Shown here piece after piece: positions 1 to 7,768 of a stretch of DNA of 34,679 nt. A program made the position numbers and the translations under genes. The notes under the pieces were generated by a model, which was not told where the DNA came from, did not search any database, and worked only from the letters and a program-made list of their open reading frames with translations. Source of the DNA: Gp6-AA40 sp035764385 (GTDB lineage: Bacteria > Acidobacteriota > Vicinamibacteria > Vicinamibacterales > UBA2999); assembly GCA_035764385.1 (NCBI GenBank), contig DASTZI010000147.1, positions 1-34,679 of the forward strand. Direction: 5' to 3'. Position 1 is the first letter of the stretch; each line of letters begins with the position of its first letter.

Positions 1-18
1 GGCGAGAATCACCGGTGG

Positions 19-38
19 GGTCCGCCTTCAGGCGGACC
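19..38 (-). terminator. Hairpin directly after the SGNH hydrolase gene
   Basis: An 8-bp perfect stem (19-26 pairs with 31-38) encloses a 4-nt loop, TTCA on the plus strand. It begins at the base next to the TAA stop of the minus-strand gene ending at 39. There is no T-run after it, so it is not a textbook intrinsic terminator. It may act as a 3'-end stabiliser or Rho-assisted stop. A hairpin with a similar loop follows rarA at 6543-6566. Confidence 0.55.
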
Positions 39-1370
39 TTATGATCCCGATGGTTTGAAGAGCGAGAGGTCGATCGACTCGCCCATCGCCTTGTAGCCGG
101 CATCATTGGGATGCAGGTGGTCGCCCGAGTCAAATGCGGGGTTGATCCGTGCCGGCGCTGACGCATCGCGCACCGCCATGTCGAAGTCGATCACACCGTC
201 GTATGCGCGACTGGTTCGGATCCACTGATTCAACGCCTTCCGCTTTGCTTCGCCTTCCGGTGAAAAGTAGGCTGCCCCTTCGTAGGGCGTGAGCGTCGCG
301 CCGTAGATCTTCAACCCTCGTTGGTGTGCCCGGTCGATCATCTGTTTGTGCGCCGCGATCAGGTCGTCGGCCGTGGCCACGATGCCGTTCTGTCCGCTGG
401 TGCCGATATCGTTGATCCCTTCCATGACGATGACGTGCGTCACGCCGGGCAGAGCGAGCACGTCACGGTCGAACCGTGCGAGGGCGTTGATGCCCGCATT
501 GCCTCCGAAACCGACGGGCGCGACGCCTTCGCTGAGCACGCGGTTTCCGGCGATGGCCACGTTCATCATCGCGAATCCACCGCTTTGTGACGCCAGCCGG
601 CGCGCGAGATGGTCGGGCCAGCGGTTATTCGTGTCCGGCGACGAGCGCGTACCGTCGGTGATGGAATCGCCGAACGCCGCGATAGCACTGGCGCGCGAGG
701 CGGCTACGACTTCCACTCGCGACAGCAGGAACCAGGAGCGCGTAATCGCGGCGCCCTGAAACGCCGGCTCGCCGACGTGATTGCCTGTGGCCGAAACGTA
801 ATTGGTCTGATTCGCCCCGTTGTGGAACGTTATCGGCGACGAGCCACTGCCAAGGTCTCCTGGTACAAACAGGTCGACGGCGAGGTCGGCAAACGCGGGA
901 ACGGACAGATCCACGGGATCGCTCAAGATGAGGCCGCCCGCCGGTACACGAAAGGCGGCGCTGCCGTTGACGGTCAGCTTGCGGAGAGACGCCGCCACGA
1001 TCGCGGACTCCTTGTCACGGAGTGCGATCGATGCGCCGCCGATGTTGAGTGCCGCCGTGCCGAACGTGTTCGCGAAGACCACGCGTGCGCGCGTTCCCGC
1101 AACGGAAGTGCGAACGATCTGCCGCAGCGTCTGGTTGTTCGGGGTAATGGGCGGCGGCCCTGCCGGCGCCTGCACAATCGGCGGCGCGCCCGCGGTGGCC
1201 GCCGGCGCAGGCGCAGGCGGAGCAGCGGGAGGCAGCATCGGGGCGCGGGCCACCACCGCGGTTGCCCAGGTCGCCACCCAGTGGTCGGTCGCCTTCGTCT
1301 GCGCGGGCGCAGATGATGCGGTCAACGCCAGGACGCCGAGTGTGATCAACGTTCTACGCATGGCCTGCAT
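39..1370 (-). CDS. Secreted SGNH/GDSL-family hydrolase
   Basis: The predicted 443-residue protein is an exported esterase/lipase-like hydrolase; its substrate cannot be read from sequence. The open frame extends to 1574, but I chose ATG 1370 because a GGAGG lies just upstream and the protein then opens with a clean signal peptide (MQAMRRTLITLGVLALTASS, cleavage near APAQ). Residues about 45-75 are a low-complexity Ala/Pro linker. Residues 80-225 look like a beta-rich N-terminal domain. The SGNH domain follows: block I FGDSITDG with Ser236, block II Gly in NVAIAGN near 275, block III GIND with Asn320, and block V DHLHP with Asp417 and His420. All catalytic residues are present, so it should be active. 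It is the last gene of the minus-strand set greA, patatin-like, trans-sulfuration enzyme. Family assignment is firm; whether it acts on carbohydrate esters or lipids is unknown. Confidence 0.88.
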   Translation of the reverse strand: MQAMRRTLITLGVLALTASSAPAQTKATDHWVATWATAVVARAPMLPPAAPPAPAPAATAGAPPIVQAPAGPPPITPNNQTLRQIVRTSVAGTRARVVFANTFGTAALNIGGASIALRDKESAIVAASLRKLTVNGSAAFRVPAGGLILSDPVDLSVPAFADLAVDLFVPGDLGSGSSPITFHNGANQTNYVSATGNHVGEPAFQGAAITRSWFLLSRVEVVAASRASAIAAFGDSITDGTRSSPDTNNRWPDHLARRLASQSGGFAMMNVAIAGNRVLSEGVAPVGFGGNAGINALARFDRDVLALPGVTHVIVMEGINDIGTSGQNGIVATADDLIAAHKQMIDRAHQRGLKIYGATLTPYEGAAYFSPEGEAKRKALNQWIRTSRAYDGVIDFDMAVRDASAPARINPAFDSGDHLHPNDAGYKAMGESIDLSLFKPSGS

Positions 1371-1428
1371 GATGCCTCCACTCCGCCGAGTGCCTGAACG
1401 CGGCGGCGTCATTGTAATGGCGTCTACC

Positions 1429-2535
1429 TCATCGCGCACGATCCAGCGCTTGCGTGACATCACCGACGATGTCCTCGCGCGCCTCACATCCAACGCTGAA
1501 GCGGATAAAGCCTTCGCCAATCGCGTCACCAGCCCAACGGGCCCGCCGTTCCGCCATCGAGTGGACGCCGCCAAAGCTGGTTGCTTCGCGTACGAGGGTC
1601 AACGAACGTAGAAATGCCTCCGCGCGCGGGCGAGTGCCGAGATCGAAACTGACAATCGTGCCGAACGCACGCATCTGACGGCGCGCAATCTCATGGCCCG
1701 GGTGCGAAGGCAGGCCTGGATAATGGACGGCCGCCACGTCCGACCGCGCGATGAGCGACTGTGCGAGGCACAACGCCGAGTCGCACTGGCGTGCCACGCG
1801 CAGCGGGAGCGTCGGCAGCGACCGATGCGCCAGCCACACTTCCATCGGGCCCGCGATGGCCCCGTGCTGCGTCCGCCACGTGCGAAGCGCGTTCAGCTTC
1901 TCCTCGTTGCCCGTCGCCACGTGGCCGAGAATCAAGTCGCTGTGGCCTGTGATCGCCTTGGCATCCGATGCGACGACGAAGTCGGCGCCAAGCGCGAGCG
2001 GTTGTTGTAGATACGGTGTGGCGGTGGTGTTGTCCACAGCCACGGTGATGCCTCGCGCGTGTGCAGCCTCTACCATCGACGTGATGTCGCAGATATCCAG
2101 CTGCGGGTTCGTGGGAGTCTCGACCCAAACCAGCCTGGCTCCGTCCAGCGCCCCCAACTGCGCGTTGCCGCGCGTGGGTACCAGCCGGATCTCGATCCCA
2201 AGCTGCTCGAACCAGCCGGCTGCCAGCCGACGGATCGTGTAGTAACAATCGGCTGCCAGAACGACCGCGTCGCCGGGACGCAGCGTGGTTCCGAGGACCG
2301 CATCGACCGCCGCCATGCCCGAAGAAAAGACGACGGCTTCGCCGCCCTCGAGAATTCGCAATGCGTCTTCCCACGCGGTCCACGTCGGGTTGTGAAAGCG
2401 ACCGTAGGTCAGCGCGTTATCCGCCGGGTCGCCGGGCGACGTGTAGGTCGAGGAAAACTGAGGTCCAGGGAGAAACGGGCCTGGTTCGCTTCGGCTACGA
2501 AAGCCCGCGTGGACGATCTCGGTATCGCGATGCAT
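1429..2535 (-). CDS. PLP-dependent trans-sulfuration enzyme (cystathionine gamma-synthase/beta-lyase family)
   Basis: This 368-residue enzyme belongs to the Cys/Met metabolism PLP family, which includes cystathionine synthases and lyases and methionine gamma-lyase. Numbered from the chosen ATG at 2535: the phosphate-binding Tyr44/Arg46 of the YGRFHNPT segment, the SSGMAA cofactor-ring segment near 71, the ETPTNP motif near 139, Asp168 (VDNTTATP), and the Schiff-base Lys193 in SDAKAITGHSD. A TTG two codons upstream opens the longest frame, but AGGA sits about 7 nt before ATG 2535 and favours that start. At 368 residues it is slightly short (about 380-400 is usual). The exact reaction cannot be set from motifs. 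Replacement of the usual S-[AT]-TK-Y by SDAKA around the lysine is mildly atypical. It follows the patatin-like gene by about 30 nt and may be cotranscribed with greA. Confidence 0.85.
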   Translation of the reverse strand: MHRDTEIVHAGFRSRSEPGPFLPGPQFSSTYTSPGDPADNALTYGRFHNPTWTAWEDALRILEGGEAVVFSSGMAAVDAVLGTTLRPGDAVVLAADCYYTIRRLAAGWFEQLGIEIRLVPTRGNAQLGALDGARLVWVETPTNPQLDICDITSMVEAAHARGITVAVDNTTATPYLQQPLALGADFVVASDAKAITGHSDLILGHVATGNEEKLNALRTWRTQHGAIAGPMEVWLAHRSLPTLPLRVARQCDSALCLAQSLIARSDVAAVHYPGLPSHPGHEIARRQMRAFGTIVSFDLGTRPRAEAFLRSLTLVREATSFGGVHSMAERRARWAGDAIGEGFIRFSVGCEAREDIVGDVTQALDRAR

Positions 2536-2567
2536 GCGCAATCCTGCGCGGCAAGGGCCGCGAATGG

Positions 2568-3881
2568 TTATGCGAGCGACGAGGGTTCGTGTGAATCGGC
2601 GCGCGCCAGCTGATCGCCGCTGGCGCCCACAATCGGCTCGATGAACTGATGGTAGGCGTCCTCGTAGCCACGCTCCATCAATTCGGCGGTCGAATGGCGC
2701 CGATCCGACGCTTCATCATATGCGCCGCTGACGTCGAAGGGACCGACGGGATTGTGCGCCGGACGAACCACGTAACAGGAGTCGAACCGCAGTCGCGCAA
2801 CGTTGACGGCGTCGTGCAGCGCGGCCGCTTCGGCAGCAGCGAGGAACTCGCCGAGACGGCTCCGGACATCGAGCCGCGGTGTCCGCAGTCGATGAGGGGC
2901 AAACGCAGTCGGGACGGCCGTGACCACGATCACCTGCGACACGGCCGCTGCGGCCAGTTCGTCGAACAGTCGAATCACTGCTCCAGGCCGGTCGCACAGC
3001 CGATGCGTTTCGCCGCGCCAGAACCCGTCCGAGGCAAAGGTCACCAAGCGCGGCTCACAGACGATTGGAGGCGTCAAAGCAGCCGCCATGAGATCCAGCG
3101 CGTGTTCGCGGCCGGCGCCCGCCAGATCGAACGCCTCCGCGCGGCGCTCGCGCCCGGCGCGCGGCGCGATGAATTCGCGCCGGTACGGTTCGCGGAGCAA
3201 CGCGGCGACGACGTCGCCGCGCGCGTCGAGATCGGTCGCGACGATCATCAACTCGCGAAACCCCGGTTGCCCCAGGCTGTCGGCAAGGACGTCCGCGTAA
3301 CGTCGCCCGGAGTCCGGTGGCGGTTGCGGGTCGCGGGATGCGCCACGAATCAGCTGCCAGATGGTTTGCGAAAACACGCCAATGGCACGCGTCGCCTCGA
3401 ACGGCGCGCCCGCGATGCCCGACCATGGGGTGCCTAGCGCGCGCCGCCTCCCCTGCCACTGCGATCGCGCAATACCGACGGCCACCGCAATTGAGGCGAG
3501 TGCCGCAATCACAACCGCGATCACGACCTGCGCCACCGGTCGAATCGACCCAGCCGATTCCGTCAGCACGACGAGGAGCATGGGAAACAGGAGCGAGACC
3601 AGAAGCGCGAGTAACGCCCACAGCGCGACCCGCATCGCCCGCGTCCATGGGTAAAGCCCGTGCGATTGCGCAGAGCGCCAGATACCCGCCGGCTCCCACA
3701 GGCGTCCGCTGCCGTCGATCGCCGAAAGCATCGCGCCCGCCGCACCGACGCCGTGGCCGGCGACGAGATCGATCCTGACGCCCGCCTCCTGAAAGGCGCG
3801 CAGCACACCGGCGTGGTAAGCGCCGTGCGCGCCGGTCCCGCAAAGCACGAGCGCGGTGCGGCGCGAGGGGGAGTACTGCAC
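2568..3881 (-). CDS. Patatin-fold membrane protein lacking the catalytic serine
   Basis: The 437-residue protein starts like a patatin phospholipase: the oxyanion-hole segment CGTGAHGAYHAGVL (14-27), then the nucleophile-elbow region at 42-46. Where patatins have G-x-S-x-G, this protein reads GHGVG, so the serine position is Gly44 (codon GGC at 3752-3750). A DG pair remains at 285-286 (ASDGFW), where the catalytic Asp is expected. Two hydrophobic segments at about 85-107 and 115-138 are inserted after the elbow, suggesting membrane anchoring. The GTG start at 3881 overlaps the TAG stop of greA by one base (TAGTG), which implies translational coupling; no Shine-Dalgarno is evident. From the family one would expect lipid acyl hydrolase activity, but without the serine a scaffold, regulatory or lipid-binding role is more likely. 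Its physiological role is unknown. Confidence 0.75.
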   Translation of the reverse strand: MQYSPSRRTALVLCGTGAHGAYHAGVLRAFQEAGVRIDLVAGHGVGAAGAMLSAIDGSGRLWEPAGIWRSAQSHGLYPWTRAMRVALWALLALLVSLLFPMLLVVLTESAGSIRPVAQVVIAVVIAALASIAVAVGIARSQWQGRRRALGTPWSGIAGAPFEATRAIGVFSQTIWQLIRGASRDPQPPPDSGRRYADVLADSLGQPGFRELMIVATDLDARGDVVAALLREPYRREFIAPRAGRERRAEAFDLAGAGREHALDLMAAALTPPIVCEPRLVTFASDGFWRGETHRLCDRPGAVIRLFDELAAAAVSQVIVVTAVPTAFAPHRLRTPRLDVRSRLGEFLAAAEAAALHDAVNVARLRFDSCYVVRPAHNPVGPFDVSGAYDEASDRRHSTAELMERGYEDAYHQFIEPIVGASGDQLARADSHEPSSLA

Positions 3882-4348
3882 TAGTCTGTATCGTGAATCG
3901 TGCTGAGTTTGATGAGCTCGAACCTCTTGCTCCCGCCGGGGGTAACGACTTTCACTTCGTCGCCTTCTTCTTTGTTCAGGATCGCGCGGCCAATCGGCGA
4001 GGCCGTTGAAATCATCCCCTTCTCCGCATCGGCGTCTTCCGGCATCACGAGCTGATAAATCAGCACGGCGCCCTCACTGTCACGCAGATGCACCGTGGAA
4101 CCGAAGCCCGCGCGGTCGCGCGGAATCCGGTCGAGATTCATCAACTGAATCTCGCTCACCCGCCGTTTGAGCATCGAGAGACGCGCGTCGACGATCCCCT
4201 GGCGCTCCTTGGCCGCCTTGTACTCGGCGTTCTCGCGCAGATCGCCGTGCTCGCGGGCGCGCTGGATTTCCTTCGGCAGATCGATTTTCAACTCACGCTC
4301 GAGCGCGGAAATTTCGTCGGTGAATCGTTTGAGGATCCGATCCTTCAC
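3881..4348 (-). CDS. greA: Transcription elongation factor GreA
   Basis: GreA binds the RNA polymerase secondary channel and stimulates transcript cleavage in backtracked complexes. The 155-residue protein has the usual layout: an N-terminal coiled coil (about 1-75) whose tip carries the acidic pair Asp36 and Glu39 in GDLRENAEY, then a C-terminal FKBP-like domain (about 80-155) with SPIGRAILNKEEGDEV. Length matches the family. The start is GTG at 4348; no better in-frame start lies upstream before the divergent methyltransferase gene, and MKDRILKRF is a typical GreA opening. It heads a minus-strand group and its stop overlaps the next gene's start. The intergenic space to the divergent gene at 4377 is only 28 nt, so the promoters must overlap; I could not identify convincing -10/-35 boxes there. 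Confidence 0.96.
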   Translation of the reverse strand: MKDRILKRFTDEISALERELKIDLPKEIQRAREHGDLRENAEYKAAKERQGIVDARLSMLKRRVSEIQLMNLDRIPRDRAGFGSTVHLRDSEGAVLIYQLVMPEDADAEKGMISTASPIGRAILNKEEGDEVKVVTPGGSKRFELIKLSTIHDTD

Positions 4349-4376
4349 AGCGAAATCGACTTTAACATACCGGTTG

Positions 4377-5174
4377 GTGAAGACGATCTCCTCACGGCAG
4401 AACGCGCTCGTACGTGCCTATCGTGACCTCGCGCGGACGCCGGATCCGAGCGGACGACGGCTGCTCCTCGATGGCGTCCATCTTGTGCGCGAAGCCCACG
4501 CCGCCACGCTACCGTTTGAAAGCGTCGTCATCGCACGGTCACATCTGCATCGCGAGACCGAGGAACACGAGCTCGGGCAGTCGCTGGAACGGGCCGGAGT
4601 GGATGTCGTCAGCGCTGGCGATGCGGTGTTTAGCGCCGCGAGCCCCGTCCGCACGCCCAGCGGCATCGTCGCCATCGCGCTTCGACATCCGACGACGATG
4701 CAGACGATTCTTACGCCCGCGAGGTTCTTCGTGATGGTAGTGGTTGATGTGCAGGACCCCGGCAATCTCGGCGCGCTGATGCGCATTTCGGAGGCGGGAG
4801 GCGTCACGGGCATGATCGTCGCCGGCGATTCCGCGAGCCCGTTTTCATGGAAGGCGGTCCGCGGCAGCATGGGAAGCGCCCTGCGCCTCCCCGTTACAAG
4901 AGGTCCATCGATGGATGTCGTGATGCAAGAGCTCCGCAAGGCCGGGACGAGGATGATCGCCGCCGTTCCGCGCGACGGTTCCGATCCGGATGTGGTCGAC
5001 TGGTCCGGCCGCATTGCGCTGCTTCTCGGCGGCGAAGGCCAGGGCCTTGGCGGCGACATCATCGCGGCAACGGATGAACGCGTCACCATTTCCATGGAGC
5101 CGCCTGTCGAATCGTTGAATGTGGCGGCATCCGCCGCAATCCTGATCTACGCTGCCAGGCAATCGCGCCGATGA
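4377..5174 (+). CDS. TrmH/SpoU-family RNA 2'-O-ribose methyltransferase
   Basis: A SAM-dependent RNA ribose methyltransferase of the SPOUT class (TrmH family, RlmB-like). From GTG 4377 the protein has 265 residues. An N-terminal substrate-binding part (RRLLLDGVHLVREA near 27-40) precedes the three SPOUT motifs: motif 1 DVQDPGNLGALMR (124-136), motif 2 LLLGGEGQGL (216-225), and motif 3 SMEPPVESLNVAASAA (about 239-254), which form the trefoil knot SAM site. The open frame extends to 4167, but that part lies antisense to greA and lacks family similarity, so GTG 4377 or the adjacent TTG 4374 is the likely start. No clear Shine-Dalgarno is visible. The stop overlaps rarA by ATGA. Whether the target is 23S rRNA or tRNA cannot be decided here. 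Confidence 0.88.
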   Translation: MKTISSRQNALVRAYRDLARTPDPSGRRLLLDGVHLVREAHAATLPFESVVIARSHLHRETEEHELGQSLERAGVDVVSAGDAVFSAASPVRTPSGIVAIALRHPTTMQTILTPARFFVMVVVDVQDPGNLGALMRISEAGGVTGMIVAGDSASPFSWKAVRGSMGSALRLPVTRGPSMDVVMQELRKAGTRMIAAVPRDGSDPDVVDWSGRIALLLGGEGQGLGGDIIAATDERVTISMEPPVESLNVAASAAILIYAARQSRR

Positions 5175-6535
5175 CTAACGGCCTTTTCGACGACGAACCA
5201 GAACGATCCGAACGATCCGAACGACCTGGGACACCGTTAGCCGAACGGATCCGGCCTCGCACCCTCGATGAGGTCGTCGGCCAGGATGAGATTCTTGCTC
5301 CGGGGAAGCCCTTACGCGAGGCGATCGAACGCGACCTCCTGCAGTCGATCATCCTCTGGGGACCGCCCGGCACCGGCAAGACCACGCTGGCACGCATCAT
5401 CGCGGACATCACGAAAGCGGAGTTCGTCCCGTTCAGCGCGGTGCTTTCGGGCATCAAGGAAATCAAGGACGTCATGGCGGCTGCGCAGCTGCGCCGGCGC
5501 ACCAACGGCCGCAGGACCATCGTATTCGTCGACGAAATCCACCGCTTCAACAAGGCGCAGCAGGACGCTTTCCTTCCGCGCGTCGAATCCGGCGATATCG
5601 TCCTGATCGGCGCAACGACCGAGAACCCGTCGTTCGAGGTGAACGCCGCGCTGCTTTCGCGGTCCAAGGTGTTCGTGCTGCAGCCGCTCGATGCTGCTGC
5701 CATTGAAACGATCCTCCGGCGTGCGCTGGCCGACCGCGAACACGGCCTTGGCGGCACGGATCTGCGCGTCAGCGACGACGCCGTCGGCGCCATCGCGCGG
5801 TTTGCCAACGGGGATGCCCGCACCGCACTCAACCTGCTCGAGTTTGCGGGGACCTCAGCACCGATGCATCCGGACACAGGCGTACGCGAGCTCGACCTGC
5901 CTCAGCTCGAACAGTCGATTCAGCGGCGGGCACTTCTCTACGACAAGACCGGCGAAGAGCACTACAACCTGATTTCCGCGCTCCACAAGTCGATGCGCAA
6001 CAGCGATCCTGACGCGGCCGTCTACTGGATTGCGCGGATGCTCGAGGCTGGCGAAGATCCGCTCTACATTGCCCGACGCATGATTCGGTTTGCGTCAGAG
6101 GACATCGGCAATGCGGATCCGCAGGCGCTAGTCGTCGCCGTCGCTGCGAAGGATGCGGCGCATTTCATCGGCATGCCCGAAGGCAACAACGCGCTCGCAC
6201 AGGCTGCGATCTACCTCGCGACCGCTCCGAAGAGCAATGCCGTCTACACCGCCTACAATGGCGCCGCTGCCGACGCCCATCGCGAAGCCGCCGAGCCCGT
6301 GCCGCTCCACCTGCGTAACGCGCCGACGAAGCTCATGAAAGATTTGGACTACGGGAAGGGCTATCAGTACGCACACGAAGAGCCGGACGCGATAGCAGAG
6401 ATGGACTGTCTACCGCCTTCACTTGCTGGCAAGAAGTACTACAACCCGACGGACCGCGGATTCGAGAAGGAAATCAGACGGCGGCTCGAGGGGTGGGAGA
6501 AGCTGAAAGAAACGCGCCGCCAGCGCAAAGACTAG
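5171..6535 (+). CDS. rarA: Replication-associated recombination protein A, AAA+ ATPase
   Basis: RarA (MgsA) is a clamp-loader-like AAA+ ATPase acting at stalled replication forks and ssDNA/dsDNA junctions. The 454-residue protein shows Walker A GPPGTGKT (64-71), Walker B FVDEIHRF (119-126), sensor 1 IGATTENPSFEVN, and the C-terminal RarA tetramerisation region ending with the typical KYYNPTDRGFEKEI segment. Length is normal. The ATG at 5171 overlaps the upstream methyltransferase stop in ATGA, indicating coupling. Near the N-terminus a 9-bp repeat encodes ERSERSERP, a lineage-specific acidic/basic stretch before the conserved LAERIRPRTLDEVVGQ start of the domain. It is followed by a hairpin before the convergent protease gene. 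Confidence 0.96.
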   Translation: MTNGLFDDEPERSERSERPGTPLAERIRPRTLDEVVGQDEILAPGKPLREAIERDLLQSIILWGPPGTGKTTLARIIADITKAEFVPFSAVLSGIKEIKDVMAAAQLRRRTNGRRTIVFVDEIHRFNKAQQDAFLPRVESGDIVLIGATTENPSFEVNAALLSRSKVFVLQPLDAAAIETILRRALADREHGLGGTDLRVSDDAVGAIARFANGDARTALNLLEFAGTSAPMHPDTGVRELDLPQLEQSIQRRALLYDKTGEEHYNLISALHKSMRNSDPDAAVYWIARMLEAGEDPLYIARRMIRFASEDIGNADPQALVVAVAAKDAAHFIGMPEGNNALAQAAIYLATAPKSNAVYTAYNGAAADAHREAAEPVPLHLRNAPTKLMKDLDYGKGYQYAHEEPDAIAEMDCLPPSLAGKKYYNPTDRGFEKEIRRRLEGWEKLKETRRQRKD

Positions 6536-6542
6536 CGCAGTA

Positions 6543-6566
6543 CGCCGGGTCCCTTCAGACCCGGCG
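6543..6566. terminator. Hairpin between convergent rarA and protease genes
   Basis: A 9-bp perfect stem (6543-6551 with 6558-6566) has a CCTTCA loop. It sits 8 nt after the rarA stop and 15 nt before the stop of the convergent protease gene, as expected for a bidirectional terminator. On the plus strand it is followed by a moderately T-rich stretch (ATTCTTATT) but no uninterrupted T-run. Confidence 0.65.
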
Positions 6567-6580
6567 CCATCGATCGATTC

Positions 6581-7510
6581 TTATTCCGCGCTTGCGAGCG
6601 TCGACTGCGAAACCGTGAGTCCGGGCACTTTCCGGAACATCTCACCGCGCACGGGCAGAATGAACGAGAACCGGTAGTCGCCCTGCATACGGCCGATGGG
6701 AATGCCAACCAGATCGCCGTCCTGATCGAGCACACCGCCGCCCGATACGCCAGGATGCCCGTCCGTCAGGCACGTGACGAGACCGTTCGATGTGCGCTGA
6801 CCGACATAGCCGGTGCTGAGGATGATCCCTTTCGAGTAGTCGTTGCCCAGGCGGAAGATCGGATCGGCGAAGTCGTACGTGAACCGCGGATTCACGCGCA
6901 GCGGCGGCAGATCGATTTTTTGACTGACCTTGACGATGGCCCAGTCGCCTGCGTGAACTTCGACGTCAGCATCACCCGCATCCACGATGCGCGCTGGCAC
7001 ATCGCGTCCCTTGATGCGCAGCTTGATCGCCGTGATCTTGTGCCCTTCGCGTCCTTCTGGATCGTCGAGGGCCACGACCGCATGCTTCACCGTGACGAAG
7101 TAGCCATTGCCCAGATAACCCGCGGTGCCATAGCTCGACTTGCCCGATGCGTCGTACGCATTCAGTTCGACGAAGCTTTCGCGCCGCTCGCGAAGCAAAC
7201 GGAGCGGCAGCAGTCCCATTTCGCTCTGAAGCTGCCGTTTGATTTCTTCGACCAGCGCCGGCTGCGCACTGCCGGCCGGCACGACCTCCGGCACACGTCC
7301 GTTGGTGCCTGACGGCGTGGCCGCCGTCTCCGCCTGACGGAACTCCAGAATGGCGCGCGCCATGTCGTCCCGCAGTTCGGCGACACGCGCATCATTTGAG
7401 GCAAGCTGGCGCGCGATGGCTCGCTGGGCCGTCCAACTCCCGAAACTGAAGGCAAGAGCGGCGAGGGAGAACGTGAGACCTGCGTAAAGGATTAAGCGGC
7501 GTACGGACAC
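6581..7510 (-). CDS. Membrane-anchored trypsin-like serine protease
   Basis: A 309-residue S1-type protease with an N-terminal membrane anchor (hydrophobic residues about 5-25, positively charged MSVRR before it) and an extracytoplasmic catalytic domain. Residues about 30-110 form a charged, probably helical stalk. The catalytic triad is readable: His143 in VTVKHAVV, Asp189 in GDWAIV and Ser256 in GVSGGGV (GxSGG). Unlike DegP/HtrA there is no recognisable PDZ domain; the C-terminus ends about 50 residues after the serine. The GTG start at 7510 has GGAG 7 nt upstream. The gene has its own 258-bp upstream region containing a candidate structured RNA (7592-7685). It could serve periplasmic quality control or signalling; the substrate is unknown. 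Confidence 0.85.
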   Translation of the reverse strand: MSVRRLILYAGLTFSLAALAFSFGSWTAQRAIARQLASNDARVAELRDDMARAILEFRQAETAATPSGTNGRVPEVVPAGSAQPALVEEIKRQLQSEMGLLPLRLLRERRESFVELNAYDASGKSSYGTAGYLGNGYFVTVKHAVVALDDPEGREGHKITAIKLRIKGRDVPARIVDAGDADVEVHAGDWAIVKVSQKIDLPPLRVNPRFTYDFADPIFRLGNDYSKGIILSTGYVGQRTSNGLVTCLTDGHPGVSGGGVLDQDGDLVGIPIGRMQGDYRFSFILPVRGEMFRKVPGLTVSQSTLASAE

Positions 7511-7591
7511 TTTGCGGCTCCGAATCCGCTACCAGACAACCAGGATCAAATAGCGGAGCCTAGGTGCGCCGCGTCTTCTTCCAAGTTCGGC

Positions 7592-7685
7592 AGCTAAATC
7601 ACCCCGCGGCGGCGGGACTTACAGCTTTGCGCGACACGGAACCCCGTGCCGCACCGTTTCGCTTGGGCTAACGGTTTACGGTAAA
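7592..7685 (-). ncRNA. Candidate structured leader RNA upstream of the protease
   Basis: This lies in the only gene-free stretch longer than 200 bp (7511-7768). Read on the minus strand it can fold into consecutive helices: ACCGTT/AACGGT (7670-7675 with 7653-7658, 11-nt loop); a 9-bp stem at 7644-7652 with 7631-7639 around a 4-nt loop; and CCCGC/GCGGG (7612-7616 with 7603-7607) extended by interrupted AGCT/TAGCT flanks. An 11-bp palindrome-like TTTAC/GTAAA lies at 7675-7685. Between helices are the unpaired-looking words GCAAAGC and GCTGCCGAA, which resemble pieces of cyclic-dinucleotide (GEMM) riboswitches, but spacing and the closing helix do not fit and I do not assign that family. The 3' end would be about 80 nt before the protease start. 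No open frame covers it. Confidence 0.4.
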
Positions 7686-7768
7686 GCCTTTTCTCTTTAG
7701 TAGTTAGAGCGTTCGTAATTTAACAGAGCGCCGGCGGCCTGTCAAAGAAGCTTCACTTATCGAACCCC

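Noticed and set aside
820..1611. Long plus-strand open frames opposite the SGNH hydrolase and trans-sulfuration genes
   Set aside because: They are shadows of GC-rich minus-strand genes, with low-complexity Ala/Arg/Gly composition and no domain.
4167..4376. N-terminal extension of the TrmH-family methyltransferase
   Set aside because: It is antisense to greA, Ser/Arg-rich and unlike the family; the start near 4374-4377 gives the usual length.
7592..7685. Assignment as a GEMM (cyclic-di-GMP-I) riboswitch
   Set aside because: GCAAAGC and GCTGCCGAA words are present, but the 5' strand needed to pair with TGCCG is missing, an extra hairpin intervenes, and the tail spacing is wrong. Kept only as an unclassified structured-RNA candidate.
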